Origin: Dawidia soli
GTDB taxonomy: Bacteria; Bacteroidota; Bacteroidia; Cytophagales; Cyclobacteriaceae
Assembly: GCF_018598185.1 (NCBI RefSeq)
Contig: NZ_JAHESC010000027.1
Span: 41,590 to 105,589, forward strand
DNA: 64,000 nucleotides
Direction: 5' to 3'
Below the pieces are notes generated by a model. That model saw only the letters and a list, made by a program, of their open reading frames with translations, searched no databases and was not told the origin of the DNA. How positions within the stretch are numbered: position 1 is the stretch's first letter; the number at the start of each line of letters is the position of its first letter. The position numbers were made by a program, and so were the translations under genes. Below are positions 44,101 through 52,581 of the stretch, piece by piece.

Positions 44101-44284
44101 ATATGACCAGTAAAGCCCCATTTTACGCTACCCAAAGCCACGAGACATCTTCGATGAAGATGTGTTGGTGTAAGCGTTTCTTGCGGGAAGCAGGAGCTTG
44201 GAAACGTGATGGTCTATAAAACAAGAAACAGACAACACATTTATAACGAGCCTTTCCTGCAACCTGGGAAGGCTCTTTTATTTT
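44101..44284 (+). promoter_or_regulatory. Structured leader RNA, candidate riboswitch or attenuator
   Basis: The leader folds into nested perfect helices: 44160-44167 with 44233-44240 (8 bp) and, inside, 44176-44183 with 44222-44229 (8 bp), with a small AAGC-agga-GCTT hairpin at 44188-44199. An alternative local hairpin, 44145-44152 with 44156-44163, competes for the outer helix. TTGCGGGAAG (44181-44190) can instead pair over 10 bp (two G-U) with TTTCCTGCAA (44253-44262), which contains half of the 5' arm of the terminator that follows. Antiterminator, inner helix and terminator are mutually exclusive in part, as in a transcriptional riboswitch. It lacks the conserved SAM, cobalamin, Moco and TPP cores I know. 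A ligand linked to sulfur or siroheme is a guess from the downstream genes. Confidence 0.6.
44248..44284 (+). terminator. Intrinsic terminator inside the sulfite reductase leader
   Basis: GAGCCTTTCC (44248-44257) pairs with GGGAAGGCTC (44266-44275) over 10 bp with one G-U, 8-nt loop, followed by TTTTATTTT. It lies only 30 nt before the sulfite reductase ATG, so it must be conditionally bypassed if the gene is expressed from the upstream promoter. Confidence 0.85.
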
Positions 44285-44314
44285 AAACGAAAACCGAACA
44301 AACAGCCCTTAGCC

Positions 44315-46432
44315 ATGCAAAGCTTTCGCACCGAACTAGAAGATTTGAACAACCCGGTAGTGGCACAAGATATTCTCGACCTGGAGAAGAAGATCCGTCT
44401 TTTCCGCGAGGGGAAGATCGACAGCGACAAATTCCGCAGCCTCCGGCTGGCGCGCGGCATTTACGGGCAGCGGCAGCCGGGGGTGCAAATGATCCGGATC
44501 AAGCTGCCGTTGGGGCGTGTCTCCACCAAACAGCTGCGGCGCATTGCCGACATTTCGGATGAGTATGCCAGCAAGAACCTGCACGCCACGACGCGTCAGG
44601 ATATCCAGATACACTTTGTAAGCCTCGACCGTACGCCCGAGCTGTGGGCGATGCTGGAAAAAGACCAGATCACCACGCGCGAGGCCTGTGGTAACACCGT
44701 GCGGAACGTGACGGCGTCCGACCTGGCGGGTGTCGACCCGAAGGAGCCGTTTGACGTATCGCCGTATGCTTACGAAACGTTCCAATATTTCCTGCGCAAC
44801 CCGATCTGTCAGGAGATGGGGCGCAAATTCAAGATCTCTTTCTCGTCCAGCGATGACGATACAGCGTTCTCCTTCATCCACGACCTGGGCTTCCTGCCGC
44901 GGATCAACGAACAGGGTGAGCGCGGTTTTAAGGTCATGATCGGTGGAGGCCTGGGTGCGAATCCGTACCTGGCGCTGGTGGCCTACGAGTTCCTGCACGA
45001 AGACAAGATCATTCCTTTTACAGAATCCATCCTGCGGGTATTCGACCGTTACGGAGAGCGTACCCGTCGTATGAAAGCTCGCTTTAAGTTCCTGCTCGAC
45101 GACCTCGGCCTGGAGAAGGTCATGGCGCTGGCAGAAGAAGAAAGCAAAGCGCTCAAGTCGCAGACGTATGTCATCAACCGGAACATCCTGCCGGAAGAGA
45201 CTCCTTCTACGGTACAGCTGGGCGTAGCGCCCGAGCCGGCGGATGCTGCTAAATACGAGCGTTGGTATAAGACCAATGTGATCCGTCAGAAGCAGGAAGG
45301 CTTTCACGGTGTATATGTCAAGTTGCCGTTGGGCAACATGTCGTCTACCCTGGCGCGTCATTTTGCAGACATCGTCGACCAGTTTGCCGGTGCTGAAATG
45401 CGCGTGACGGTAAACCAGGGATACCTGATCCGGTTTGTACGCCCGGAGGCATTGAAGCACCTGTATGCAGCCCTCGACCCGCTCGGCCTGGCCGAGCCCG
45501 GCTTTGACAGTGTAGCCGACGTGACGGCTTGCCCGGGCACGGAATCGTGTAACCTGGCGATCTCCGACAGTACCAACATTTCGCTGGCGCTGGAGAAAGT
45601 GATCCGCGAGGAATATCCGGAGATGATCCACAACACCGACATCAAGATCAAGATCAGCGGTTGCCCGAACTCCTGCGGGCAGCACGGCCTGGCGGGCATC
45701 GGCCTGCACGGCAGCACCATCAAAGACAAAGCGGGCAAAGTGCTGCCGGCGCTGGTCGTGTTGCTGGGCGGTGGTAAGCTGAAGAATGGCGAGGGTATCA
45801 TTTCCGACAAGATCATCAAGATCCCCAGCAAGCGCGGGCCGGATGCATTGCGCATCTTGCTGAATGACTATGAAACTAACAGCCAGGACGGCGAATATTA
45901 TCACGATTACTTCCAGCGCATGGGCCGCAACCACTTTTACGCGTTGCTCAAGCCGCTGGGCGACCTGACGAGTGTCGTGCCCACCGACTACATCGACTGG
46001 GGTGAGGACCATAATTTTATCCTGCACACGGCCGTTGGCGAGTGCGCGGCGATCATGATCGACCTGGTCGCTACCCTGTTCTTCGAGTCGGAAGAGAAGC
46101 TGGAGTGGGCCCAGGAGGCTTTCCGCCAACAACATTACGCCGATGCCATTTACCATGGGTACAGTGCGTATATTAACACCGCCAAGGCGATGTTGCTGAC
46201 ACGCGATATTAAGCCCAGCACCCAGATCCAGGTGATCAATGATTTCCAGAAGCACTTTGTCGATACCCAGGCATTTGTGCTGCCGGAGACTTTCAAAGAC
46301 CTGGTGCTGCGCATCAACAAGAACGAGCCGACCGCCGCCTTTGCCACCGAATACCTGGAAGCTTCAGCGAAGTTCCTGGAGGATGCACGGGTGTATCGCG
46401 AAGCAGCGGACAAAGAAGTAGTAGAGAAATAA
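44315..46432 (+). CDS. Assimilatory sulfite (or nitrite) reductase with C-terminal HEPN-like domain
   Basis: Six-electron reduction of sulfite to sulfide (or nitrite to ammonia) with siroheme and a 4Fe-4S cluster. Two ferredoxin-like repeats (GVQMIRIKLPLGRVSTKQL, then GVYVKLPLGNMSSTLARHF) flank the siroheme core; cluster cysteines are Cys406 and Cys412 (TACPGTESC) and Cys450 and Cys454 (SGCPNSC). Residues about 575-705 form a helical extension (VGECAAIMIDLVATLFFESE.., YHGYSAYINTAKAMLL) resembling a HEPN domain without the RNase RxxxxH motif. The following genes make siroheme, favouring sulfite assimilation. Expression is probably controlled by the leader terminator. Electron donor is likely ferredoxin, as no flavoprotein subunit is present. 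Confidence 0.92.
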   Translation: MQSFRTELEDLNNPVVAQDILDLEKKIRLFREGKIDSDKFRSLRLARGIYGQRQPGVQMIRIKLPLGRVSTKQLRRIADISDEYASKNLHATTRQDIQIHFVSLDRTPELWAMLEKDQITTREACGNTVRNVTASDLAGVDPKEPFDVSPYAYETFQYFLRNPICQEMGRKFKISFSSSDDDTAFSFIHDLGFLPRINEQGERGFKVMIGGGLGANPYLALVAYEFLHEDKIIPFTESILRVFDRYGERTRRMKARFKFLLDDLGLEKVMALAEEESKALKSQTYVINRNILPEETPSTVQLGVAPEPADAAKYERWYKTNVIRQKQEGFHGVYVKLPLGNMSSTLARHFADIVDQFAGAEMRVTVNQGYLIRFVRPEALKHLYAALDPLGLAEPGFDSVADVTACPGTESCNLAISDSTNISLALEKVIREEYPEMIHNTDIKIKISGCPNSCGQHGLAGIGLHGSTIKDKAGKVLPALVVLLGGGKLKNGEGIISDKIIKIPSKRGPDALRILLNDYETNSQDGEYYHDYFQRMGRNHFYALLKPLGDLTSVVPTDYIDWGEDHNFILHTAVGECAAIMIDLVATLFFESEEKLEWAQEAFRQQHYADAIYHGYSAYINTAKAMLLTRDIKPSTQIQVINDFQKHFVDTQAFVLPETFKDLVLRINKNEPTAAFATEYLEASAKFLEDARVYREAADKEVVEK

Positions 46433-46447
46433 CAGGTCCTGTAGTAC

Positions 46448-47230
46448 ATGGTCATGAAGAACAGAAGCGCGCAGAAAGACCCCCGGTTGACGCTGGTAGG
46501 GGCAGGTCCGGGTGACCCGGAGCTGATCACCCTCAAGGCCATCAAGGCCCTGCAGGCGGCAGACATGGTGTTGTATGACGCGCTGGTGTCGCAGCCGATC
46601 CTGGAGCTGATCCCCGCCGGCGTGCCGGCCTTCTCGGTGGGCAAACGTGCTGGGGGACACTCGTATACCCAGGAGGAGATCAACGAGCTGATCGTGGAGT
46701 TTGCTTTTCAATATGGCCACGTGGTACGCCTGAAAGGCGGCGATCCGTTTGTGTTCGGCCGCGGTGCGGAAGAGCTCGACTTTGCCGAATCGCATGGCGT
46801 GCAGACGGCGGTGGTACCGGGCATCAGCAGTGCCCTGGCGGTACCCGCCAGCTTGCAGATACCGGTAACAGCCCGGGGCTATAGCGAGAGTGTGTGGGTG
46901 GTGACGGCCACCACGCGCACGGGTGCTTTGTCGGGCGATATCGCGCTGGCGGCACAGTCGACGGCGACGGTGGTGATCCTGATGGGCCTGGGCCGGTTGC
47001 CGGAGATCATGAAGCAGTTTGAAGCACAGGGAAAAGGAGCCGTTCCCGTGGCGGTGATCCAGAACGGCACGTTGCCGGAGCAACAAAGTGTGATCGGCAC
47101 CGTAACGTCTATCGCGGCCCGGGCGGCAGAAGCCGGCATCGGTGCGCCGGCCATTATTATCGTCGGCGAGGTGGTGCGGTATGCACGCGCGCTGAAGCAA
47201 GTAGTGGTAGCAACAAAATCCATGGCCTGA
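46448..47230 (+). CDS. cobA: Uroporphyrinogen-III C-methyltransferase
   Basis: SAM-dependent enzyme converting uroporphyrinogen III to precorrin-2, the branch point to siroheme. The 260-aa protein shows the SUMT signatures LVGAGPGDPELITLKAIKAL, VVRLKGGDPFVFGRGAEEL, VVPGISSALAVPA and VVILMGLGRL. It lies 15 bp after the sulfite reductase gene and is followed by the dehydrogenase gene, so it supplies that enzyme's cofactor. Start ATG 46448; the next Met (46454) is two codons later. Confidence 0.95.
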   Translation: MVMKNRSAQKDPRLTLVGAGPGDPELITLKAIKALQAADMVLYDALVSQPILELIPAGVPAFSVGKRAGGHSYTQEEINELIVEFAFQYGHVVRLKGGDPFVFGRGAEELDFAESHGVQTAVVPGISSALAVPASLQIPVTARGYSESVWVVTATTRTGALSGDIALAAQSTATVVILMGLGRLPEIMKQFEAQGKGAVPVAVIQNGTLPEQQSVIGTVTSIAARAAEAGIGAPAIIIVGEVVRYARALKQVVVATKSMA

Positions 47231-47258
47231 CGGCCTTTCACCTTAACCCGTTTTCCCG

Positions 47259-47858
47259 ATGGAACGCAACAATCTCTTCCCGGTATTCCTCAAGCTGGAA
47301 ATGCTCGATACGCTGATCGTGGGCGGTGGCCACGTAGGCCTCGAGAAGCTGACGGCGGTGCTGAAGAACAGCCCCGCGGCCCGGGTTACGCTTGTCGCAC
47401 GCCACGTGCAGCAGGCGGTGCGCGACCTGGCCAAGGATCACCCCGGTGTGAAGGTTGAAGAGCGTAACTTTAAATTATGGGACCTGTGGGATAAAGACCT
47501 CGTGATCCTGGCAACCGACAACCGGCAGCTGCACGAGACGATCCGTAAATTTGCCCGTACCCGCAAGCTCCTGATCAACGTAGCCGATACCCCCGAGCTA
47601 TGTGACTTTTACCTGGGCTCTGTTGTAACAAAAGGAAACCTCAAGATCGGTGTGTCTACCAATGGCAAATCGCCGACCATTTCTAAGCGCATTCGCGAGT
47701 ACCTCGAAGAGGCGCTGCCCGACGATACCAATGACCTGCTCGACAACATGAGCAAGATCCGCGAGCAGCTCACGGGCGACTTCAACCACAAAGTGAAAGT
47801 ATTGAACGAGATCACCACGACCTGGCTGGATAACAAGCAGGCTACGCCCGCGTCGTAG
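47259..47858 (+). CDS. Precorrin-2 dehydrogenase / sirohydrochlorin ferrochelatase (Met8/CysG-N type)
   Basis: NAD-dependent oxidation of precorrin-2 to sirohydrochlorin and, in Met8-type proteins, iron insertion to siroheme. The 199-aa protein starts with FPVFLKLEMLDTLIVGGGHV (Rossmann strand and GGGxxG) and has LVILATDNRQLHETIRK and VADTPELCDFYLGS, the substrate-binding region of the family. Length matches the stand-alone form; CysG's methyltransferase half is encoded by the preceding gene. Operon: reductase, methyltransferase, dehydrogenase. Confidence 0.93.
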   Translation: MERNNLFPVFLKLEMLDTLIVGGGHVGLEKLTAVLKNSPAARVTLVARHVQQAVRDLAKDHPGVKVEERNFKLWDLWDKDLVILATDNRQLHETIRKFARTRKLLINVADTPELCDFYLGSVVTKGNLKIGVSTNGKSPTISKRIREYLEEALPDDTNDLLDNMSKIREQLTGDFNHKVKVLNEITTTWLDNKQATPAS

Positions 47859-47864
47859 TCGGCG

Positions 47865-48701
47865 TTATTCGAGGATGATGCTCTTATTCCGGTAAACAAA
47901 CACGCTGTCGTTAAACACGAGTTTTAACGAACGTGCCAGCACGATCTTTTCTACGTCGCGGCCTGCCTGGGTCATTTCCCATGCGCTGTGCGTATGGGCT
48001 ACCGGTATTACGCTCTGGGCAATGATCGGTCCTTCGTCGAGGTTGTCGTTTACGAAGTGGGCGGTGGCACCGATGATCTTTACACCGCGGTCGTACGCCT
48101 GCTGATAGGGATTGGCGCCGACGAAAGCGGGAAGGAACGAGTGGTGTATGTTGATGATGCGGTTGGTAAAGCGCCCGATAAAAGCCGGGGAGAGGATGCG
48201 CATATACTTGGCCAGCACCAGGAACTCGGGGTTATACTGTTGGATGACGTCCAGTACTTCGGCTTCGTGCGCGGCGCGGTCCTTGCCTTCTGCGGGTATA
48301 TAGTGAAACGGTACGTCGAACTTGCGGGTAAGGTCTTCCAGGTTCTGGTGGTTGCTGATCACGCAGTGGATGCGCGCGTTGAGCTCCTGAAAGGTGTGCC
48401 GGATGAGCAGGTCGCTGAGGCAGTGATGCTCTTTGGTGGCCAGAATGACGATGTCGCGTTTGCGTCGTGCCGTGAGGTTGATATACGCATCGGCCGGTAA
48501 TACTTCGCGCAGCTCCTGTAAGAACCTGTTTTCTTCCACGACCCCCGAGAACTCGGTGCGCATGAAGAAGTGGTTATACGTGCGCTCGACAAACTCGCCG
48601 TTGCCCAGGATGTTGAGCTGGTGACGGTAGATGATCTGGGTGATGGCGTAGATCAGTCCGGGGCGGTCGGGGCAATGGATCAGTAATATTCCGGCGTCCA
48701 T
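47865..48701 (-). CDS. purU: Formyltetrahydrofolate deformylase
   Basis: Hydrolyses 10-formyl-THF to THF and formate, balancing one-carbon units. The 278-aa protein has an N-terminal ACT domain (GILLIHCPDRPGLIYAITQI) and a formyltransferase-like catalytic domain with ISNHQNLEDLTRKFDVPFHY, LAKYMRILSPAFIGRF, NIHHSFLPAFVGANPY and GATAHFVNDNLDEGPII. Start 48701 (MDAGILLIHC) is the family start; an upstream extension overlaps the methyltransferase gene. It lies 4 bp after that gene, so they are co-transcribed. Its 3' end faces the siroheme operon. Confidence 0.95.
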   Translation of the reverse strand: MDAGILLIHCPDRPGLIYAITQIIYRHQLNILGNGEFVERTYNHFFMRTEFSGVVEENRFLQELREVLPADAYINLTARRKRDIVILATKEHHCLSDLLIRHTFQELNARIHCVISNHQNLEDLTRKFDVPFHYIPAEGKDRAAHEAEVLDVIQQYNPEFLVLAKYMRILSPAFIGRFTNRIINIHHSFLPAFVGANPYQQAYDRGVKIIGATAHFVNDNLDEGPIIAQSVIPVAHTHSAWEMTQAGRDVEKIVLARSLKLVFNDSVFVYRNKSIILE

Positions 48702-48705
48702 AACG

Positions 48706-49476
48706 TTAGGGCTTGATACCTGTATATAGGATCTCTCCCGGCACCAGGCCATAAGCCTTTTGTTTCTCGCGGGAGAGGGTGTTTACAAAATCGTCTTCGA
48801 TGGCGCGCAGGCCGGCACGCTCGATGCGGCGCGGATAATCGCGGCCGTATTTGCGCACGTGGTCGTCCTGGCCAAAGAGCCGTTCGCGCTCGCGCGGGTC
48901 GGTAATGGTCGTGTCTTCGACCGTCACATCGCCCAGGGGGCCGAACAACGGCACTTGCAGGATGGAGAAACCACCCGGTTTCAGCACCCGGCAGATCTCG
49001 CGCATGGCCTGGATGTCGTCTTGTACATGTTCCAGCACGTGGTTGCAGAGGACGGCGTCAAACGAGTTTTCGGGAAAGGGAATGGCATGGATGTCCATTT
49101 TCACCTTGGCCAGCGGCGACTCGATGTCGCCGGTGATGTAGCGGTCGCCGTGCAGTTTTTCAAAGCGGGGAATAAAACACGCCTCGGGGGCGATGTGCAG
49201 TACCCGGAGGGGGGCCGTGAAAAAGGTCGTCTTCTCTTGTAAATACAGCCAGATGAGGCGGTGGCGCTCCAGCGACAGGCATTGCGGGCACAGGGCGTTG
49301 GGGCGGGGTTTGATGCGGCCGTAGGGCAAAAACGTGCGGTACGAGGTGTTGCAGACCGGGCAGGTGACGGCCGAGCCGCGGTAGAACAAACCGACCACCT
49401 TCAGGCCAAAACCGCCTACCCGTTGCAGATACTTGCGGGGAACGAAGCGGATCAGCCAGGAAATAACTTTTTTCAT
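48706..49476 (-). CDS. Class I SAM-dependent methyltransferase with N-terminal zinc ribbon
   Basis: Methyltransferase of 256 aa, substrate unknown. The N-terminus has two CxxC pairs, CPVCNTSYRTF and CPQCLSLERHR, likely binding zinc. The SAM domain starts at VLHIAPEACF (motif I is a variant, IAPE instead of E/DxGxGxG), then MDIHAIPFPENSFDAVLCNH, VLEHVQDD and VLKPGGFSILQVPLF. The motif I variant is known in this methyltransferase subgroup, often linked with glycan or secondary metabolism. Co-transcribed with purU. Confidence 0.85.
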   Translation of the reverse strand: MKKVISWLIRFVPRKYLQRVGGFGLKVVGLFYRGSAVTCPVCNTSYRTFLPYGRIKPRPNALCPQCLSLERHRLIWLYLQEKTTFFTAPLRVLHIAPEACFIPRFEKLHGDRYITGDIESPLAKVKMDIHAIPFPENSFDAVLCNHVLEHVQDDIQAMREICRVLKPGGFSILQVPLFGPLGDVTVEDTTITDPRERERLFGQDDHVRKYGRDYPRRIERAGLRAIEDDFVNTLSREKQKAYGLVPGEILYTGIKP

Positions 49477-49627
49477 GCGGCCGCAAGATAGGATAAGTCG
49501 GGAGCTGAATTTTTACGAGAACTAAAACTTTTTGGCGGGAAGCCCCATCTTTACAGCAGGAATGCGGAAGGCCGCTGCCGCGGGAACGCGGCGGGCTCCG
49601 CCGCCACCTGAACCGGAACGAGACGAC

Positions 49628-50257
49628 ATGGCCGAAACTTCACCAGCGATTGCCACCATGCATACTGACGACCTGATAGTCCGGGCGCGACAAGGAGATC
49701 AGCATGCCCAGGGCAGGCTGGTGCAACTGTGGTATAAACGCATCTATAACTTCAACTACAAGTTCTTCCTGGACCACGACCTGGCCATGGAGGTTTCGCA
49801 GAAGACGTTTATTTCCATGTGTAAGAACCTGGCCGGACTACAAGACATTGCCCGCTTTAAATCCTGGCTATACAAGATCGCCGTGAACTACTGCCGCGAG
49901 GAGGCCCGGCGCAACAAGGGCAACCGATCGCTCTCGTTCGATGTGGTCTGGAACCGCGACGCCGAAGATTCACCCGTGTGGGAGTCTACGCTGCAACGGT
50001 TTGCCAACCCGGAGAGCCAGTACCGCCACACCGAGCTGTCGGACATTTTGCAGCAGGCATTGTGCGAGCTGAGCGAAGAGCAGCGCGAGGTGGTGATCAT
50101 GAAAGAGTACGAAGGTTTAAAATTCCGCGAGATCGCCGAGGTGCTCAACATTTCAGAGAACACGGTGAAATCACGGATGTACTATGGGTTGGATGGATTG
50201 AAGAAGATTCTGGAGCGGAAAAAGATTACAAAAGACACGATTGGCTATGAGTTATAA
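49628..50257 (+). CDS. ECF RNA polymerase sigma factor (second system)
   Basis: Sigma-70 family ECF factor. ATG 49628 (MAETSPAIATMHTDDLIVRA) is chosen over 49532, whose extra 32 residues are low-complexity Pro/Arg. Region 2 appears as LVQLWYKRIYNFNYKFFLDH..FKSWLYKIAVNYCREEARRN and region 4 as LSEEQREVVIMKEYEGLKFR..LNISENTVKSRMYYGL. The stop lies inside the next gene (11-bp overlap), the likely anti-sigma. Distinct from the sigma gene at 23013. Confidence 0.92.
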   Translation: MAETSPAIATMHTDDLIVRARQGDQHAQGRLVQLWYKRIYNFNYKFFLDHDLAMEVSQKTFISMCKNLAGLQDIARFKSWLYKIAVNYCREEARRNKGNRSLSFDVVWNRDAEDSPVWESTLQRFANPESQYRHTELSDILQQALCELSEEQREVVIMKEYEGLKFREIAEVLNISENTVKSRMYYGLDGLKKILERKKITKDTIGYEL

Positions 50258-51128
50258 ACCCGATCAGCATGCCTGGATGGCATACCTCTACGACGAGCTG
50301 GAAGGTGCCGAGAAAGCTCGCATGGAAGACTATATCCGGACGAACCCGGAGGCCCGCCAGGAGCTGGATCACTACCGGCACCTGCGCCAGCTGATGGGCA
50401 CGGTAGAAGATAAGGAAGTGATCGCACCGCCCATTGTGCTGGGCGATAGCGCGCCGCGCATCGTGTGGAATACGCCTGCGCTGCGTGTGGTCGCCGGCAT
50501 TGCGGCCTCGGTGCTTATTCTGATGCTGGCAGGGCGGCTTACCGGCCTGCAAGCCGGCTTTTCAGGAAACGAGTTCCGCATCAGCTTTGGCCCGCCGACG
50601 TCGGTCCCCGCCGTGGTGCCCGCACCGGCCGCAACGGCTCCGGCGCTTTCGGCCAACGACGTGCAGCAGATGATCGACGCGTCGCTCACCCGGAACACGC
50701 AAACCCTGCAGGCCGGCTGGCAGGAGAATCAGCACGCGCTGGATGCCTCCATCCGCCGGAGCCTGGCCAGCAACTCGGGCCGCATCAACGCGTTAGTGAA
50801 GGAAGCCTCTACCGCCTCGCAGCAGCAGGTCCAGGATTTTATTGCCCAGATGCAAACCGAGAATCAGCGTGTGGTGAAAGATTATTTTCAGCTTTCCGCC
50901 ACGCAGCAAAAAGACTATATCGAAAACCTGCTGGTGGACTTTTCGAAATACCTGCAACAGCAACGCGCCAGCGACCTGCAGGTGGTACAAAGCCGCCTCT
51001 ACGCGCTGGAGCAGAACACGGGTGTCTTCCAGCAGGAGACCGAACAGATCCTTTCCAGCATCATTACCTCGGTCGGTGGCCCCAACAGCCCGGGCGGCCA
51101 GCCGGTAGCGGTGCAAGCAAAATATTAA
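50247..51128 (+). CDS. Putative anti-sigma factor, membrane-spanning
   Basis: ATG 50247 (MSYKPDQHAWMAYLYDELEG) is used; a TTG two codons upstream is less likely. Layout: cytoplasmic N-terminus with an anti-sigma-like start (AYLYDELEGAEKARMEDYIR..NPEARQELDHYR), a transmembrane helix near 75-95 (RVVAGIAASVLILMLAGRL), a Pro/Ala linker, and a long helical periplasmic part with many Gln/Ser (QQVQDFIAQMQTENQRVVKD), probably coiled coil. It lacks a clear zinc HxxxCxxC motif. Role inferred from coupling to the sigma gene and topology. Confidence 0.78.
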   Translation: MSYKPDQHAWMAYLYDELEGAEKARMEDYIRTNPEARQELDHYRHLRQLMGTVEDKEVIAPPIVLGDSAPRIVWNTPALRVVAGIAASVLILMLAGRLTGLQAGFSGNEFRISFGPPTSVPAVVPAPAATAPALSANDVQQMIDASLTRNTQTLQAGWQENQHALDASIRRSLASNSGRINALVKEASTASQQQVQDFIAQMQTENQRVVKDYFQLSATQQKDYIENLLVDFSKYLQQQRASDLQVVQSRLYALEQNTGVFQQETEQILSSIITSVGGPNSPGGQPVAVQAKY

Positions 51129-51156
51129 ACGTACGACCAAGAATATCCGAAGTATC

Positions 51157-52389
51157 ATGAAGTCACAACCTCTCAACCGTACCCGTTCCTGGTTTTCCCA
51201 TGGCCTCAGGGCCTGTGCCGTGCTGGCCCTGGTGCTGGGTGTCGCCGGCGCCTCGGCGCAAAAGGTATCACACGCCAACGACGCAAAGCCGATGGACGAA
51301 AACCAGCTGCGCCGCGAAGTCGAGCTGGCCCAGAACATTCTGGCCACGCTCATCAAACAGCAGTTCGATGAACGCACGTACGTGCCATTGGAGCTGTCGG
51401 TCAGCTATCAATCGGGGTACGGTCTGACGTTCGCCATGCCTTCGAGCTATGTGTTGCCCATCGTGCTGATGGGCGGAGGAGCGACCGGTCTCTACTCCGA
51501 GCAGGCAACCACGGTAGGGTCGCGCAACTACGGTGCACAGACGCTGACCACCGAGCCCCGCGATCCGCGCGAAGTTATGAAACTGGAAAATGCCAGGACG
51601 AAGCAGCGCCGTTCGGAGCTGGACAGTGCCCGGCAGGCCTATACGCAGCGTATCATCGACGCGGCCAAGCTTTTCATGGCGGACTTTGGCGACATGCTGA
51701 CGCAGCTGCCCGCGTCGGAAAAGATCATTGTCACCAATCAGGGCAATCAGCCCCGCACGCTGGCCGGGCAATATTTTGGTTCCCAGCCGGTGGCCTATGT
51801 ATCGGTGGAGGCTACGAAGGGCGACATGGTATTGCACAAACAAGGTAAGGGTACCCGCCAGCAAGCGCTGGATAAGATCAAGGTGATCAACGCAGAAGTG
51901 GTTCGCACGGTCGAGCCCGACCTGGAGCTGTTGTCGAGCATCTTTACGCGGCTGTACCGCGTGGACCTGGCCAAGACGTTCTTTGTCGAACAACAGGTAT
52001 ACTTCGACCGGCTGCGCGACTTTGGCGTGGTGTACTATATGCAGACGCTGAGCACGACGCAAACCAGCTATACCAGCTTCGACTTGCCTACCCTGGGCCT
52101 GGAAGATGTAGACCTGGCCACCCGCAATAAAAAAGTGACGGAGCTATACCCGCGCTTTGAGCAGGAGCTGAAAGAAAATATCCTGGAATATGGCCGCACG
52201 GTGAAGGCGCTGGGGAACGACGAGTCGTTGATTTTTAAGGTGAATATCACCCCGTGTCCCGATTGCGGTATACCTGCATCCCTGGAAATGTCGATTAAGG
52301 GAAACGTTTTAAAGGATTACCAGGCGGGAAAGATCACAAAAGATGTAGCTCTGGGGAAATTTGTAATGAAAAAAGGAAGTATTCAATAA
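51157..52389 (+). CDS. Exported protein of unknown function in the sigma/anti-sigma operon
   Basis: 410-aa protein with a signal peptide ending ...GASAQ (about residue 35). No domain recognised. Middle part is mixed alpha/beta with RREVELAQNILATLIKQQF and VTNQGNQPRTLAGQYFGSQP; the C-terminus has an isolated CPDCGIPASLEMS pair that might bind metal or form a disulfide. It starts 28 bp after the anti-sigma gene and likely belongs to the same transcript, so it may be the periplasmic sensor or effector of that system; this is inference. Confidence 0.75.
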   Translation: MKSQPLNRTRSWFSHGLRACAVLALVLGVAGASAQKVSHANDAKPMDENQLRREVELAQNILATLIKQQFDERTYVPLELSVSYQSGYGLTFAMPSSYVLPIVLMGGGATGLYSEQATTVGSRNYGAQTLTTEPRDPREVMKLENARTKQRRSELDSARQAYTQRIIDAAKLFMADFGDMLTQLPASEKIIVTNQGNQPRTLAGQYFGSQPVAYVSVEATKGDMVLHKQGKGTRQQALDKIKVINAEVVRTVEPDLELLSSIFTRLYRVDLAKTFFVEQQVYFDRLRDFGVVYYMQTLSTTQTSYTSFDLPTLGLEDVDLATRNKKVTELYPRFEQELKENILEYGRTVKALGNDESLIFKVNITPCPDCGIPASLEMSIKGNVLKDYQAGKITKDVALGKFVMKKGSIQ

Positions 52390-52581
52390 CATAACCCGCC
52401 GGTTTTTACGTTTTCTCTCCATCGGGCGACGGTTGACGGACTATCCAACGTAACCGCCGCCTCGCGCTGGGACTATGCACGGAAATGACTAACTTTCCTC
52501 CGTAACAGTAAAGGTACCCCAGTTGCAGCTTTAAAGACCGTTATTGTTTGTTACGTAGTTGTTATAACCGTCGCAAGATCC

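Noticed and set aside
44101..44284. Known SAM-I, cobalamin or T-box leader before sulfite reductase
   Set aside because: None of the conserved cores of these classes is present; it is therefore reported as an unassigned candidate.
44336..46255. 639-codon minus-strand frame opposite sulfite reductase
   Set aside because: Composition and complete overlap with a conserved gene show it to be an antisense shadow.
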